Shown here one piece after another: positions 17,735 to 26,485 of a stretch of DNA of 64,000 nt; the first letter of the stretch is position 1, and the number at the start of each line of letters is the position of its first letter. Below the pieces are notes generated by a model, which had not been told where the DNA came from, ran no database searches, and saw only the letters and a list, made by a program, of their open reading frames with translations. The DNA is from Paenibacillus lactis (lineage in GTDB: Bacteria > Bacillota > Bacilli > Paenibacillales > Paenibacillaceae). The DNA lies in the NCBI RefSeq assembly GCF_017873605.1, contig NZ_JAGGKI010000011.1:62001-126000 (forward strand). Reading direction: 5' to 3'. Position numbers and translations under genes: made by a program.

Positions 17735-19478
17735 GTTCATTCCCCTCCGTCAGCCTGATTCGAATTTGGACCCGCAGTCCATTCAATGGACTCCTTGAAA
17801 GGACCAATCCGCTGCTTTCCCCGTACGTCAGGGCAATTCGCCGATGGATGTTGATAAGCCCCGTCACTTCAGGGGATTCGGCGGATTCGGCTGTGCGTTC
17901 AAGCCGCTTATTTAGCATTTCAATATCGTTATCCGTCAGCCCGTTCCCGTTCTCTTCAATCACGATGGAAGCTTCTTGGTCATCCAGATGAAACGACACA
18001 CGCAGCAAGCCCTCATCCTGCATCTTTTCGAGGCTGTGCTCATAGGCATTTTCGATAATGGGCTGAATGATCAATCGCGGCACCTTGATGGCCTCCATTT
18101 CCTTCGGCAGCTCGCCGAATTCTACGCGAATGCGCCTTGAAAATCTGAGCTTTTGAATCTCGGTATAAATGCGGGAATGTCTCGTTTCTTCCAGCAATGG
18201 AACGTTGTCCGCATCATTGCGGGTAATGAATCGAAAGTATTCTCCCAGCATGTTCGTGAACAACTCGATTTGCGTGACATCCCCCGTTTTGGCCAGGGAG
18301 CTCAGGATGAAGAAGCTATTATATAAAAAGTGGGGATTGATCTGGGATTGGAGCTGTTTCAGCTCTGCCCTTTGCATCATGAGCTTGTGCCTGAAATCCT
18401 GGTCAATCAGATGCTGCAGCTTGATGAGCATCTGATTAAATCGATCGTACAAATAGCCGAACTCGTCCCTTTGTCCGTGCTTGATCCGGATATTAAACAT
18501 GCCATCCTCCATTTTTCTGAAGCTCTGGACAAGCAGAAGCAGCGGTTTATGAACCAATTTGTACGTCGAAACTGCGTAGATGGCAATCGCCAAGAGGGTC
18601 GTGCCTGCAAACAGCCATGCCCAGACATAAAATTTACTTAACGGCCGTTTCACCGCCTCAGTGGGCAAGTACGTGAACACGGATAGGTCCAGCTTGTCGG
18701 AATACGCCTTGTCGATCAAATACCTGCCTGTGCCGATGTTCAGAATTTGACGATTCGCATGTTGGATGGCCTGCACGGCCTCTTTCATGAATCGATCCGC
18801 CTCCTCATGGCTGGCCAGGGCAAAGCCGGACGGCTCGGAGACGATAAAAGCCCCGCTTTCCGGATATACGCTGATTTGCATCAGGGATTCCCTGAGTTTG
18901 CTCGCATCCAGTTCGATCTGAACGATCAGAAGCGGCTCTTCCCCTTTTCGAGCTCCGTATTTGGCCGCCACAAGATGGAAAGTATCGTCGATCTGCAAGA
19001 GTCTTTGATTGCCGTTCGCCTCTCCTGCAAACACATGGTTATACCGTCTCGAGTCGAATGCATTCATCGCGGTCATGGCCGAAATCGTTTTATCGATGCT
19101 GCGGATATGAATGAATACGTCTTTTATGTAGACACTGCTGTTTTTGATGGAGACCAGCCGCGGCAGCAAATAATGCAGGCTTGCTTTTCTTTCGACCGTG
19201 CTCATCATATCCCATGTCAGCACCATTTTGTTCAGTTCCTCATCCTGCAAAATATCGTATTGCTGGATTTCCAGCCATTCGATTTCCCGGTTCAACCCGT
19301 CCAGGTAAGCCGAAAGCTGCGCCTGCGAATTTTTGGATACTTCCTGGCTAGCGTATTGGTAACTCCAGTTATACAGATAAACACCGAGAATGATAAGCGG
19401 AAGAATGACGAAGAGATAGGTAGCGACCAGTCGAATAAAAATGGTATTACGAATGGAATTCACGGGTAACTTAAGCAA
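17727..19478 (-). CDS. yesM: YesM-type sensor histidine kinase, module A
   Basis: The 583-residue kinase has TM helices near 15-35 and 295-315 flanking an extracellular sensor domain of about 255 residues, then a HAMP region (about 316-370). The His-kinase domain carries the phosphorylated His in SQINPHFLYNSF. The ATP-binding domain has N-box PIIENAYEHSLE. The G1 box reads EENGNGL, with Glu in place of the usual Asp, a mild oddity. It lies 85 nt after a solute-binding lipoprotein gene that has no permease partners. That layout suggests the lipoprotein presents the sugar to this kinase or serves module B permeases. Confidence 0.92.
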   Translation of the reverse strand: MLKLPVNSIRNTIFIRLVATYLFVILPLIILGVYLYNWSYQYASQEVSKNSQAQLSAYLDGLNREIEWLEIQQYDILQDEELNKMVLTWDMMSTVERKASLHYLLPRLVSIKNSSVYIKDVFIHIRSIDKTISAMTAMNAFDSRRYNHVFAGEANGNQRLLQIDDTFHLVAAKYGARKGEEPLLIVQIELDASKLRESLMQISVYPESGAFIVSEPSGFALASHEEADRFMKEAVQAIQHANRQILNIGTGRYLIDKAYSDKLDLSVFTYLPTEAVKRPLSKFYVWAWLFAGTTLLAIAIYAVSTYKLVHKPLLLLVQSFRKMEDGMFNIRIKHGQRDEFGYLYDRFNQMLIKLQHLIDQDFRHKLMMQRAELKQLQSQINPHFLYNSFFILSSLAKTGDVTQIELFTNMLGEYFRFITRNDADNVPLLEETRHSRIYTEIQKLRFSRRIRVEFGELPKEMEAIKVPRLIIQPIIENAYEHSLEKMQDEGLLRVSFHLDDQEASIVIEENGNGLTDNDIEMLNKRLERTAESAESPEVTGLINIHRRIALTYGESSGLVLSRSPLNGLRVQIRIRLTEGNEHV

Positions 19479-19563
19479 TTAAACTCCTCCGATGTGTGTG
19501 AAAATGCGTGTAAATCGGCCGCCTGCCGGCCTTTAAAGCCAACCGTGCGGGTGCGGCACATTT

Positions 19564-21249
19564 TTATGGACGGCTTTTTTTGTCCTCATGCCACTGATTC
19601 ACTTCAGCCGTAATGTCAGCACCGCCAAGCCGATACCATTCCTCCACGAACCGGTCGAATTGTTCTATGGATTCGCCGAGTATGATGTTGGCAAAATAAT
19701 CATGCTGAAGATTGTCCAGAATCGTTTGTTTTTCAATCATCGTTTCAGTCGGCGCGCCGGCAAAAGCATCGAACAACAACTGATGGTTATCCTCGTATTG
19801 GTCGAGAATACTCATCGCACCGGAAGGCCCGTAGATCTTCTCCCAACCCCAGCCGGATTCGCCGTCTTCTTTCTTATCCAAATATCGATCGATTCGCCCT
19901 TGTATGAATCCGGGCTCGCCCTGTAACTGAGACGTCGTGCCCTGACGACGCGCTTCGGTGATTTGCCGGTACGCCTTGAGGTTTTTATCCGCCGGGAAAG
20001 GAGTCACGGGAGACAGTCCCCACACGGGCATGACATTGTTGTAGTAAGTCTCGTACTCTGCCGTTTTGCCCCAGTTTTTTTCAAGATGCAGATTGAACAT
20101 TTTGAGAATCGCTTCCGGGTAAGCAAAATCCTTTCTTACGGCGTAAAAAGAACTTGTGGTAAATTTAAGCGGAACCTTTGGCGCTATGCCCGAGTCAGTA
20201 ACAATGGGAAAAGCTTGCCACTCAGCATCCGGATCGCCGCCTCGGCTGGACTGAAGCAAGAATGCTCCCCATTGCTCGCCATAGACCATGCCGATCTTCC
20301 CATCGGCAACAAGCTGTTTGGCTTTGCTTCCGTTTTTAAAAATGAATTCACTGTCGATTTCATGATGGCGATACATATCCTGAAGCACCTTGAGCGCCTG
20401 TTTCACTTCAGGCTGAATGCCTCCATATACGAGCTTGCCGCTCTCATCTTCAAGCCATATGTTCGGGTAAGCTCCATAACCGGCCATGAATCCGGTTAAG
20501 CCCATGACGGGGTCCCACAAATATTGGGTAGCCGCTATTCCATAGGTGTCTTGTAGGCCATTTCCGTCGGGGTCCCCTTCTGTAAACGCTTTCGAAATTG
20601 CCAGGACGTCATCCATCGTTTTCGGTGGCAACAGCTCCAATCGGTCCAGCCAATCCGTTCGAATCCACAGAAACATCGCCTTTTCAATGGAGGAATCGGT
20701 CTCCGGGATGCCCATCAGCTTGCCGTCGATCATGCCGGATTCCAAGGTACCGCTCCCTTCTTGGCGGTGAACTTGCTGTGTCAACGGTGAAGCATATTCC
20801 TTGTAAACCTGCGTCAGATCCTGAATCAGTCCGGCGTGGCTCAGCTGCCTGAGCTGCTGGGCATTGACCTTGACGATATCCGGAATGTCCCCTGAAGCCA
20901 GCATAATATCCAGCTTTTTGTGGTATTGTTCGCTTCTCACAGCCCATTTGTATTTGATTTGAATGCCCAGAACTTGTTCGTACAACTGACTCCAGCGATT
21001 GTCCTCCAGCGTTTCATCAGGCAATGCCTTCAGAATATCTTCCAAGCCGTCGCCGATTTCTCTCACAAAAGTGACTTCGATCGGCGGATGATAAGCGCGT
21101 AATGACTTATCGCTGTATACGCCCTCCCCGCGTGTTTCCGGCCCTCGATTGTGGTCGATACCGCTGCTTTGGTGACATGACGCCAGTGTTGAACCAAACA
21201 GTAAAGCGCTTAGCATGACTTTGGAGAAGTTCTTTACGATGATCAGCAA
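19564..21249 (-). CDS. LplA-like solute-binding lipoprotein without adjacent permeases
   Basis: The 561-residue protein starts at a TTG (21249) about nine bases after AAAGGGTG. It has a lipoprotein signal (MLSALLFGSTLASC, lipobox LASC). The mature part is a CUT1 oligosaccharide-binding protein, clearly paralogous to 40673-42382. Shared stretches include PPKTMDDVLAISKAFTE / PPKTMADVLAISKAFTE and FNLHLEKNWGKTAE. No permease gene follows; yesM and yesN come next. It may deliver its ligand to the module B permeases, feed the nearby kinase, or both. It has its own promoter with the shared AraC-type repeat upstream. Confidence 0.9.
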   Translation of the reverse strand: MLIIVKNFSKVMLSALLFGSTLASCHQSSGIDHNRGPETRGEGVYSDKSLRAYHPPIEVTFVREIGDGLEDILKALPDETLEDNRWSQLYEQVLGIQIKYKWAVRSEQYHKKLDIMLASGDIPDIVKVNAQQLRQLSHAGLIQDLTQVYKEYASPLTQQVHRQEGSGTLESGMIDGKLMGIPETDSSIEKAMFLWIRTDWLDRLELLPPKTMDDVLAISKAFTEGDPDGNGLQDTYGIAATQYLWDPVMGLTGFMAGYGAYPNIWLEDESGKLVYGGIQPEVKQALKVLQDMYRHHEIDSEFIFKNGSKAKQLVADGKIGMVYGEQWGAFLLQSSRGGDPDAEWQAFPIVTDSGIAPKVPLKFTTSSFYAVRKDFAYPEAILKMFNLHLEKNWGKTAEYETYYNNVMPVWGLSPVTPFPADKNLKAYRQITEARRQGTTSQLQGEPGFIQGRIDRYLDKKEDGESGWGWEKIYGPSGAMSILDQYEDNHQLLFDAFAGAPTETMIEKQTILDNLQHDYFANIILGESIEQFDRFVEEWYRLGGADITAEVNQWHEDKKSRP

Positions 21250-21283
21250 CAGAAAACACCCTTTCCTATCGATTAATTGTATT

Positions 21284-21345
21284 ATTATACTTTAAAGGCC
21301 CCGGCCCACAATAAACATTTTTTTACTTCCTATCCCGTTATTTAC
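21284..21345 (-). promoter_or_regulatory. Promoter of module A with tandem AraC-type direct repeat
   Basis: The minus strand reads TTGTGG (21306-21311), 16 bp, TATAAT (21284-21289), 35 bp before the TTG start. Upstream are GTAAATAACGG (starting at 21345) and, 19 bp on, GTAAAAAAATG. The spacing to the -35 is the same as at three other promoters in the window. Confidence 0.7.
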
Positions 21346-21360
21346 GTGTTGCTCGTATGC

Positions 21361-21398
21361 AAACAAAAACCGCCAACCCCTAGATTCGGGGTGGCGGT
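21361..21398 (-). terminator. Intrinsic terminator of the nine-gene transport operon
   Basis: On the minus strand ACCGCCACCCC and GGGGTTGGCGGT pair with one bulge around a six-base loop and are followed by TTTTTGTTT. It begins 16 nt after the last permease stop and separates that operon from the module A promoter. Confidence 0.88.
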
Positions 21399-21413
21399 CT
21401 TCAACTTGAAATG

Positions 21414-22367
21414 TTAACCTACGATACCCGTACGCTCGATACTTTCCACGAAATATCGCTGAACGAACAAATAGATGACGATCAAGGGAAGGATCGCCAG
21501 CAAAATGCCGGTATCCTGCACCATGCTCAAATAAAATGGGTCCGCCTTCGACGGATCGCTGCCCAGCATAATGGACAGGTTGTACGGCAGCGATGACAGC
21601 TGGGTGGACATGACTTTGCTTGAAGTCAGATACGTCGTCGTGTAGAAGCTGTCGTTCCACTGCCAGACGAAGGAGAACAACGTCGTGGTAATGATGGCAG
21701 GAATCGCGTTCGGCATCATGATGCGGGTAAAGGTGGTTCCGACGCCCGCGCCGTCAATATAAGCCGCCTCCTCCACTTCCTTCGGAATGCCGCGGAAGAA
21801 TTGCCGGAAAATAAAAATGTACAAACCGGCTTTAAGCGAATTGGCGGTCAGCGAAGTCAAAATGAACGGCCAATAACTGTTCAACAGATTGACGGACTTG
21901 CCGGTGAGGAGCGGAATCAGGCCCATCAGCGTAAAATCCTTCAGATTCAAATAAATCGGGATGAGAATCGTGGTAGGAGGCACGAGAATCGTCAGGACGA
22001 CACAGGCGAACAAAAGCTGGCTGCCTTTGAACTTCAAACGGGCAAAGCCGTAACCCGCCAGCGCGCAAGAAGCGGCCGTCAAGACCGTCGTCGTCGCCGA
22101 CAGCGCAAACGTGTTGAACAGCGTTTCCCAGTAATCCATGATGCGGATCGCATCAAGGAAATTGCTCATTGTGAAATTTTCCGGAATCCATACGACGACC
22201 GGTGAATAAAGATCGGCCTTGTCTTTGATGGCCGTCGAGATTTTTTGCAGAATCGGATACAGAATGACAAAGGACAGGCCAGCGATCAATGTTAAACGTA
22301 TGAAAGACCAGAGCCATCGTTTCCAGCTTTCGAGCGATAGCCACCGAGAAACCGACATTGCATTCAC
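21414..22367 (-). CDS. Carbohydrate ABC transporter permease (MalG type), second pair
   Basis: The 317-residue protein has six predicted membrane helices. Its cytoplasmic EAA loop VEEAAYIDGAGVGTTFTRIMMPNAIPAI is the contact site for the ATPase. It is the last gene of the nine-gene operon, six nt after its partner permease. MalG-type subunits of CUT1 importers pass oligosaccharides into the cytoplasm. No ATPase gene is present locally, as is common in Firmicutes where MsmX-type ATPases are shared. The substrate is unknown. Confidence 0.9.
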   Translation of the reverse strand: MNAMSVSRWLSLESWKRWLWSFIRLTLIAGLSFVILYPILQKISTAIKDKADLYSPVVVWIPENFTMSNFLDAIRIMDYWETLFNTFALSATTTVLTAASCALAGYGFARLKFKGSQLLFACVVLTILVPPTTILIPIYLNLKDFTLMGLIPLLTGKSVNLLNSYWPFILTSLTANSLKAGLYIFIFRQFFRGIPKEVEEAAYIDGAGVGTTFTRIMMPNAIPAIITTTLFSFVWQWNDSFYTTTYLTSSKVMSTQLSSLPYNLSIMLGSDPSKADPFYLSMVQDTGILLAILPLIVIYLFVQRYFVESIERTGIVG

Positions 22368-22373
22368 CTTCTT

Positions 22374-23291
22374 CTATTCATGGTAAAAGACCTTCCTGGA
22401 TACAAAGTACGTGCTGATCAACAGGATGATGGAGATAGCCAGGAAGTAAATCCAGGCCATTGCTGAGCTAAGGCCGAAATCGAATTGGACGAAGCCCGTG
22501 GTCTTGATTAAGTCTGTCAGCTCATTTCGGGAGAACGAGTCGATAATCGTATATATCATGTTGACCAGAATCAGCGGGCTGACCATCGGAAACGTGATTT
22601 TCCAGAAGGCTTCATAACCCGTAGCTCCTTCCATCTTGGACGCTTCGTACAGCTGGGGGGATATCGTCTGTATGCCTGCCAGGAAAATAAGGATCTGTAC
22701 GCCGGATTGGCTTACGATCTCATAAATACGATCCACGGCTCCCGTTAAATAGTTTACGATCGTCTCGCTTACGCCGGCCTGAAGCATTAATCGCTCGAGT
22801 TCAAAACTTCCCAATGCGTTAATCAGCCCCCCGGAACCGGCATTCTGATCATTGATCGCCTGAACGAGACTGCTGCTTTCCAGGGTCAGAATGACCCCGG
22901 AAGCAAGAATGACGGGCAGGAAGAATATCGATCGGGCAAAGGAACGGCCAAGGAACTTCTGATTCAGGACGACGGCCAGAAACAGACTGAAGATAACGAT
23001 CAGGGGCACGTTCACCGCCATGTTCACGATCGCCTCGGTCAGCATTCGGTTAAAGCTGGTGTTGACCGTAAAGGCAGTCACGTAATTTTTCATCCCCATA
23101 AACGTTATGCCGATTCCTTCGGAATTTGCCGTTACGGTGCTAAAACTGTAAATCAGGGAAGTCAGCAAAGGGATCAGGAAGAAAAAGATAAAACCGAGCA
23201 GCCAAGGCATCACATAAGCAATGCCCCATAATGCCTTCTGTTTCCCATAGCTTCGCTGCTTTCGCCCAAATCGCTGGGTTATGGATTTCAT
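22374..23291 (-). CDS. Carbohydrate ABC transporter permease (MalF type), second pair
   Basis: This 305-residue membrane protein begins with a basic cytoplasmic stretch (RFGRKQRSYGKQKALWG) and has about six helices. The EAA loop YEASKMEGATGYEAFWKITFPMVSPLI has Ser in place of the second Ala. Its ATG overlaps the DUF5696 stop by 4 nt, so it is translationally coupled to that lipoprotein. That coupling suggests that the DUF5696 product works with this permease pair. Confidence 0.9.
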   Translation of the reverse strand: MKSITQRFGRKQRSYGKQKALWGIAYVMPWLLGFIFFFLIPLLTSLIYSFSTVTANSEGIGITFMGMKNYVTAFTVNTSFNRMLTEAIVNMAVNVPLIVIFSLFLAVVLNQKFLGRSFARSIFFLPVILASGVILTLESSSLVQAINDQNAGSGGLINALGSFELERLMLQAGVSETIVNYLTGAVDRIYEIVSQSGVQILIFLAGIQTISPQLYEASKMEGATGYEAFWKITFPMVSPLILVNMIYTIIDSFSRNELTDLIKTTGFVQFDFGLSSAMAWIYFLAISIILLISTYFVSRKVFYHE

Positions 23292-25846
23292 GGCGCTTCA
23301 CCACCCGTCACATAGCTTTCGGCTTCAATGGTTACGCCGTCTATCGTCACCGGTGCACGATTGTAATTCACGATGACGTAAACGCCGCTCTCGTATGTCG
23401 TCTTGAACACGCCGTCAGCCAATTCGTCATGCCCGACGATCCGCTCATGGCGAACCTTTTTCAGAAATGCATTGACTTCCTCATAGATGCGGGCGGCCTC
23501 GTCGATCCATAACGCGTAATTGGCGGAGAACAGTTCGTTATGCTCTGTGTCCTTTATTTTGTGATTAGGTTCATAGAACCATTGAAAATACACGCCAGCA
23601 CCGTACTCCAAACACTTCAAAATATAAGGTTTGGCGTCGGTATACGCGGACAGGTTGTAAGGCGCGCCCGTGTAATCGATATGCCCGCGGATAACCATTT
23701 GATAGAACGGAATTTCCGCGTCTTCGATTTTAAAGCTGCTGCTAGACATGGGCGCATGGGTGATATCGGTCAAGAAAGGCAGAGCATAAGCGTTTCCTCC
23801 GTCAGCCATGACCTGAAGATTGGCATCTGAAACCTTGTTCAGCGCATCCAGAGACAACTGCTCGGACTCCGTACGGTCAATTTGACGATGCTTGCGAAAA
23901 TCGCTGTCCAGCTCGGCGGCAAGATCACTCAGCGAAACGCCAATTGCGCCGTATTTTCCATAATCCTTTAAGAAAGCTTCCGTGTAGCTACCTATCAACC
24001 GCGGCGATATGACATAGGCAGGCGAACCGGTCCGATCCCGCCGGTTCAGCGCCGGATTGAAGGAATAGATCTCTGCGGGGATGCCTCGCAGCGTTCTGGA
24101 CGCCTCCTTCGCCTCGTTGAACCCGGAACCGGACAACGCGGTAAGGATAGCGACATCCGGATACAGCTTTACCCCATTCTCGTTCGCATAGGAGAGCAGA
24201 CGCCGAAGTCCCTTCTCTCCCCCTACCTGTTGATCAACGGAGACGCTGCCTGGAACCTCATGATCCAGCCCTTTGTTGAACCAGCCGCTATATTTCAATT
24301 TGATGTCATGGATGCCTCGCTTGCCCATCTCTGTCAGAATACTTTGCGCTTGTTCGAACGTTGTGAGCGGCTCCAGCGCCCGATACGGAATTCCTGCAAA
24401 ATGCTTTTTCTTATAAATGCTTCCTACGAGCTGAAGGTAGAACGGCATATTCTCCTCATTCCTCTCGGCAATTGCCGGGAGGCCTCCCTGTTGCTCCAAG
24501 TAATTCCTGTAATAGGCGGCGAGTCCCGGATAGGAAGCCGACTGCTTGCCCACGAACGCATACCGGACCGAAAAATCGCTTCGCATCGGATTCTCCTGGA
24601 ACTTCGGGAGCGAGCGCTGCTGGCCGTTCGCATCCAGGCTTAAGTCGCCTTTGTTGATTACCGTGAACGTCGGGTAGACGTAATTATAGCTGTTAAGCCT
24701 GCCGCTGACGTCGGCATTGATCGTCGCGGCCGGAGCCCCTTCCTCGATGATGCCGATAAATGCCCCGCCTTCACGGATGATGCCGAACACCGGCAGCCTG
24801 ACGTCCTGGCTGCTGTCCGCCGTTTCGATTCCGCTCATCGTTCGGTCCATTCCGTACACGCTCTGCTGGTAGGAAGGGTACCGCGTCTTGCCGTTATTAA
24901 AATGAATCAGCGCTCCAGATCCGTCCGGAACGAGGATTGAGCCTTTATCCTCCGCCCCCCCTGCACCGAAGAAGCTCAGGAACGAGATCGTGTTCACCGG
25001 ATATTCAGCGGGGAAATCGATGCTGGAAACCGGAAGCTTGGCGATCAGACTGTCGCCGTCCAGCGTATATTCGATCGAGGCGTGAAATACCCGCGGTTCA
25101 GGCTTGGTCTGATCCAAATGGTTCTCCTCGATGTCCACCAGCAAATCGTCCTCGGTATATCCGGCATCCTCAAAGGCTTTAAGCGCACGCTCCAGCTGCA
25201 GACCTTTGAGAGCGCCGTCGGACCGGACATACACCCCTTGCTCGGCATCTTCCGTGTACGCGATTTTCAGCGTTCGCTGGCCGGCGCTGTCCAGCTTGCT
25301 TAACAGGTTCTGTTCAAAGCGGGACTTGCTGATCTTTTTGGGCATGTCGTCAATCGTTTTTTTGTCCGTGCCGAACCGGTAGTTAACGCGAACGCCGTTT
25401 GGGATTTCCTCCATGCCGATTTGCTTGTAAGCCGCGCTGTCGGCGTGCGAATTGACCGAATTTATCTGTCCGAAGCTGTTATAAAAGTCAAGCTTCAACT
25501 GAGAGGACAACAAGCTTTTGTTCACGCCCGCGGCCAGCGGATCCGACTGATGGCCGGGGGGATTGCTGTGCCAAATTTCGCCGCTTGCCTTATGCACGAC
25601 GGCGATCGCCCCCGTCTGATCGTCCGCTAGCAGCTGGAGCTGATCGTTCTCGGCAATGCCTTTCATGCCTTTGACGCTCGGATTGACGAACGATGACTTA
25701 AGGGCTGCTCCCGGCGTGAAGCTGTTGGCGGGCCCGTTGCCTTCATCGCCAGCTGCCTTTTCCGGTCCTTTATCCGTACAACCGGCCATAATCAGAGCTG
25801 TCAGCACACTGGCAGCAAGCAGCATGTATTTAGCGAAATTGCCCAT
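23288..25846 (-). CDS. DUF5696 lipoprotein, large extracellular glycosidase-like protein
   Basis: The 852-residue protein starts behind AAGGAGGAGG with a lipoprotein signal (VLTALIMAGC). I recognise it as the DUF5696 family by organisation and by stretches such as LLADDQTGAIAVVHKASGEIW. Residues 60-450 are beta-rich. Residues about 470-760 look like a TIM-barrel hydrolase region (IKLKYSGWFNKGLDHEVPG, GVKLYPDVAILT, GAIGVSLSDLAAELDSDF). A small beta domain closes the protein (GVFKTTYESGVYVIVNYNRAPVTIDG). No catalytic pair can be assigned with confidence. Its place among sugar-transport genes suggests it binds or trims an oligosaccharide at the cell surface. Confidence 0.82.
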   Translation of the reverse strand: MGNFAKYMLLAASVLTALIMAGCTDKGPEKAAGDEGNGPANSFTPGAALKSSFVNPSVKGMKGIAENDQLQLLADDQTGAIAVVHKASGEIWHSNPPGHQSDPLAAGVNKSLLSSQLKLDFYNSFGQINSVNSHADSAAYKQIGMEEIPNGVRVNYRFGTDKKTIDDMPKKISKSRFEQNLLSKLDSAGQRTLKIAYTEDAEQGVYVRSDGALKGLQLERALKAFEDAGYTEDDLLVDIEENHLDQTKPEPRVFHASIEYTLDGDSLIAKLPVSSIDFPAEYPVNTISFLSFFGAGGAEDKGSILVPDGSGALIHFNNGKTRYPSYQQSVYGMDRTMSGIETADSSQDVRLPVFGIIREGGAFIGIIEEGAPAATINADVSGRLNSYNYVYPTFTVINKGDLSLDANGQQRSLPKFQENPMRSDFSVRYAFVGKQSASYPGLAAYYRNYLEQQGGLPAIAERNEENMPFYLQLVGSIYKKKHFAGIPYRALEPLTTFEQAQSILTEMGKRGIHDIKLKYSGWFNKGLDHEVPGSVSVDQQVGGEKGLRRLLSYANENGVKLYPDVAILTALSGSGFNEAKEASRTLRGIPAEIYSFNPALNRRDRTGSPAYVISPRLIGSYTEAFLKDYGKYGAIGVSLSDLAAELDSDFRKHRQIDRTESEQLSLDALNKVSDANLQVMADGGNAYALPFLTDITHAPMSSSSFKIEDAEIPFYQMVIRGHIDYTGAPYNLSAYTDAKPYILKCLEYGAGVYFQWFYEPNHKIKDTEHNELFSANYALWIDEAARIYEEVNAFLKKVRHERIVGHDELADGVFKTTYESGVYVIVNYNRAPVTIDGVTIEAESYVTGGEAP

Positions 25847-25858
25847 CCTTCCTCCTCC

Positions 25859-26485
25859 TTAAGTTCTCATGACCAATTCTTGATAGATGACGGAAATAAA
25901 GGCCACGATCTGTTGGACCAAGCTGAAAAACAGCAAACTGATAAAAGCCATAAACCCCATGGCGACCAGGGTGAGCATCATAATTCCGATTGTTTTGGAC
26001 GGGGAAAACTGATGCACCGTCATATTGCCGACAAACAGCAGATAAACGAACCAGAGAACCGCAACGGAGTTGGAAAAATAATAGAAGGCGGTCTCTTGCA
26101 GCGACACGAGATTGCTGAGCCAGATCCATGGAAACTGTATGATCACGAGCGGCAGGAGCGCGAAGCAGGTCGACGTAAAAATTTCGACGAATTTGCCCTC
26201 GCCGTCCATCAAGGTCGTAAGCGACCAGTTAGCCACGCACCAGAACAAGATCGGCACGATCACATATACGATTTCCATGACGCTGTTCATGCTCTCGGGA
26301 TTGTACACATGGACTAGAAAACCGCTGTACTGGCTCCCCAAAATGTTCGTAACGGCAACCAGAAACAATACGCAAAACGAGATGATCAACGTGAATTTTC
26401 GATTGCGATCGTATTTCAGGTCCCAATAGCCCTCAAAGGGATGAACCATGAGATTTAGGGGAAACCGAATCCATTCCCTGCTCAT
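25859..26485 (-). CDS. Yip1-family membrane protein
   Basis: The 208-residue protein has five predicted helices (about 32-52, 75-95, 105-125, 140-160, 170-198) and an N-terminal MSREWIRFPLNLMVHPFEGYWDLKYD, typical of Yip1-type (PF04893) proteins in Firmicutes. Its ATG overlaps the stop of the NHL/TPR gene by 4 nt and it precedes the DUF5696 gene by 12 nt. Bacterial Yip1 proteins have no established function. Here it may scaffold the surface proteins of this transport system, which is inference. Confidence 0.78.
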   Translation of the reverse strand: MSREWIRFPLNLMVHPFEGYWDLKYDRNRKFTLIISFCVLFLVAVTNILGSQYSGFLVHVYNPESMNSVMEIVYVIVPILFWCVANWSLTTLMDGEGKFVEIFTSTCFALLPLVIIQFPWIWLSNLVSLQETAFYYFSNSVAVLWFVYLLFVGNMTVHQFSPSKTIGIMMLTLVAMGFMAFISLLFFSLVQQIVAFISVIYQELVMRT

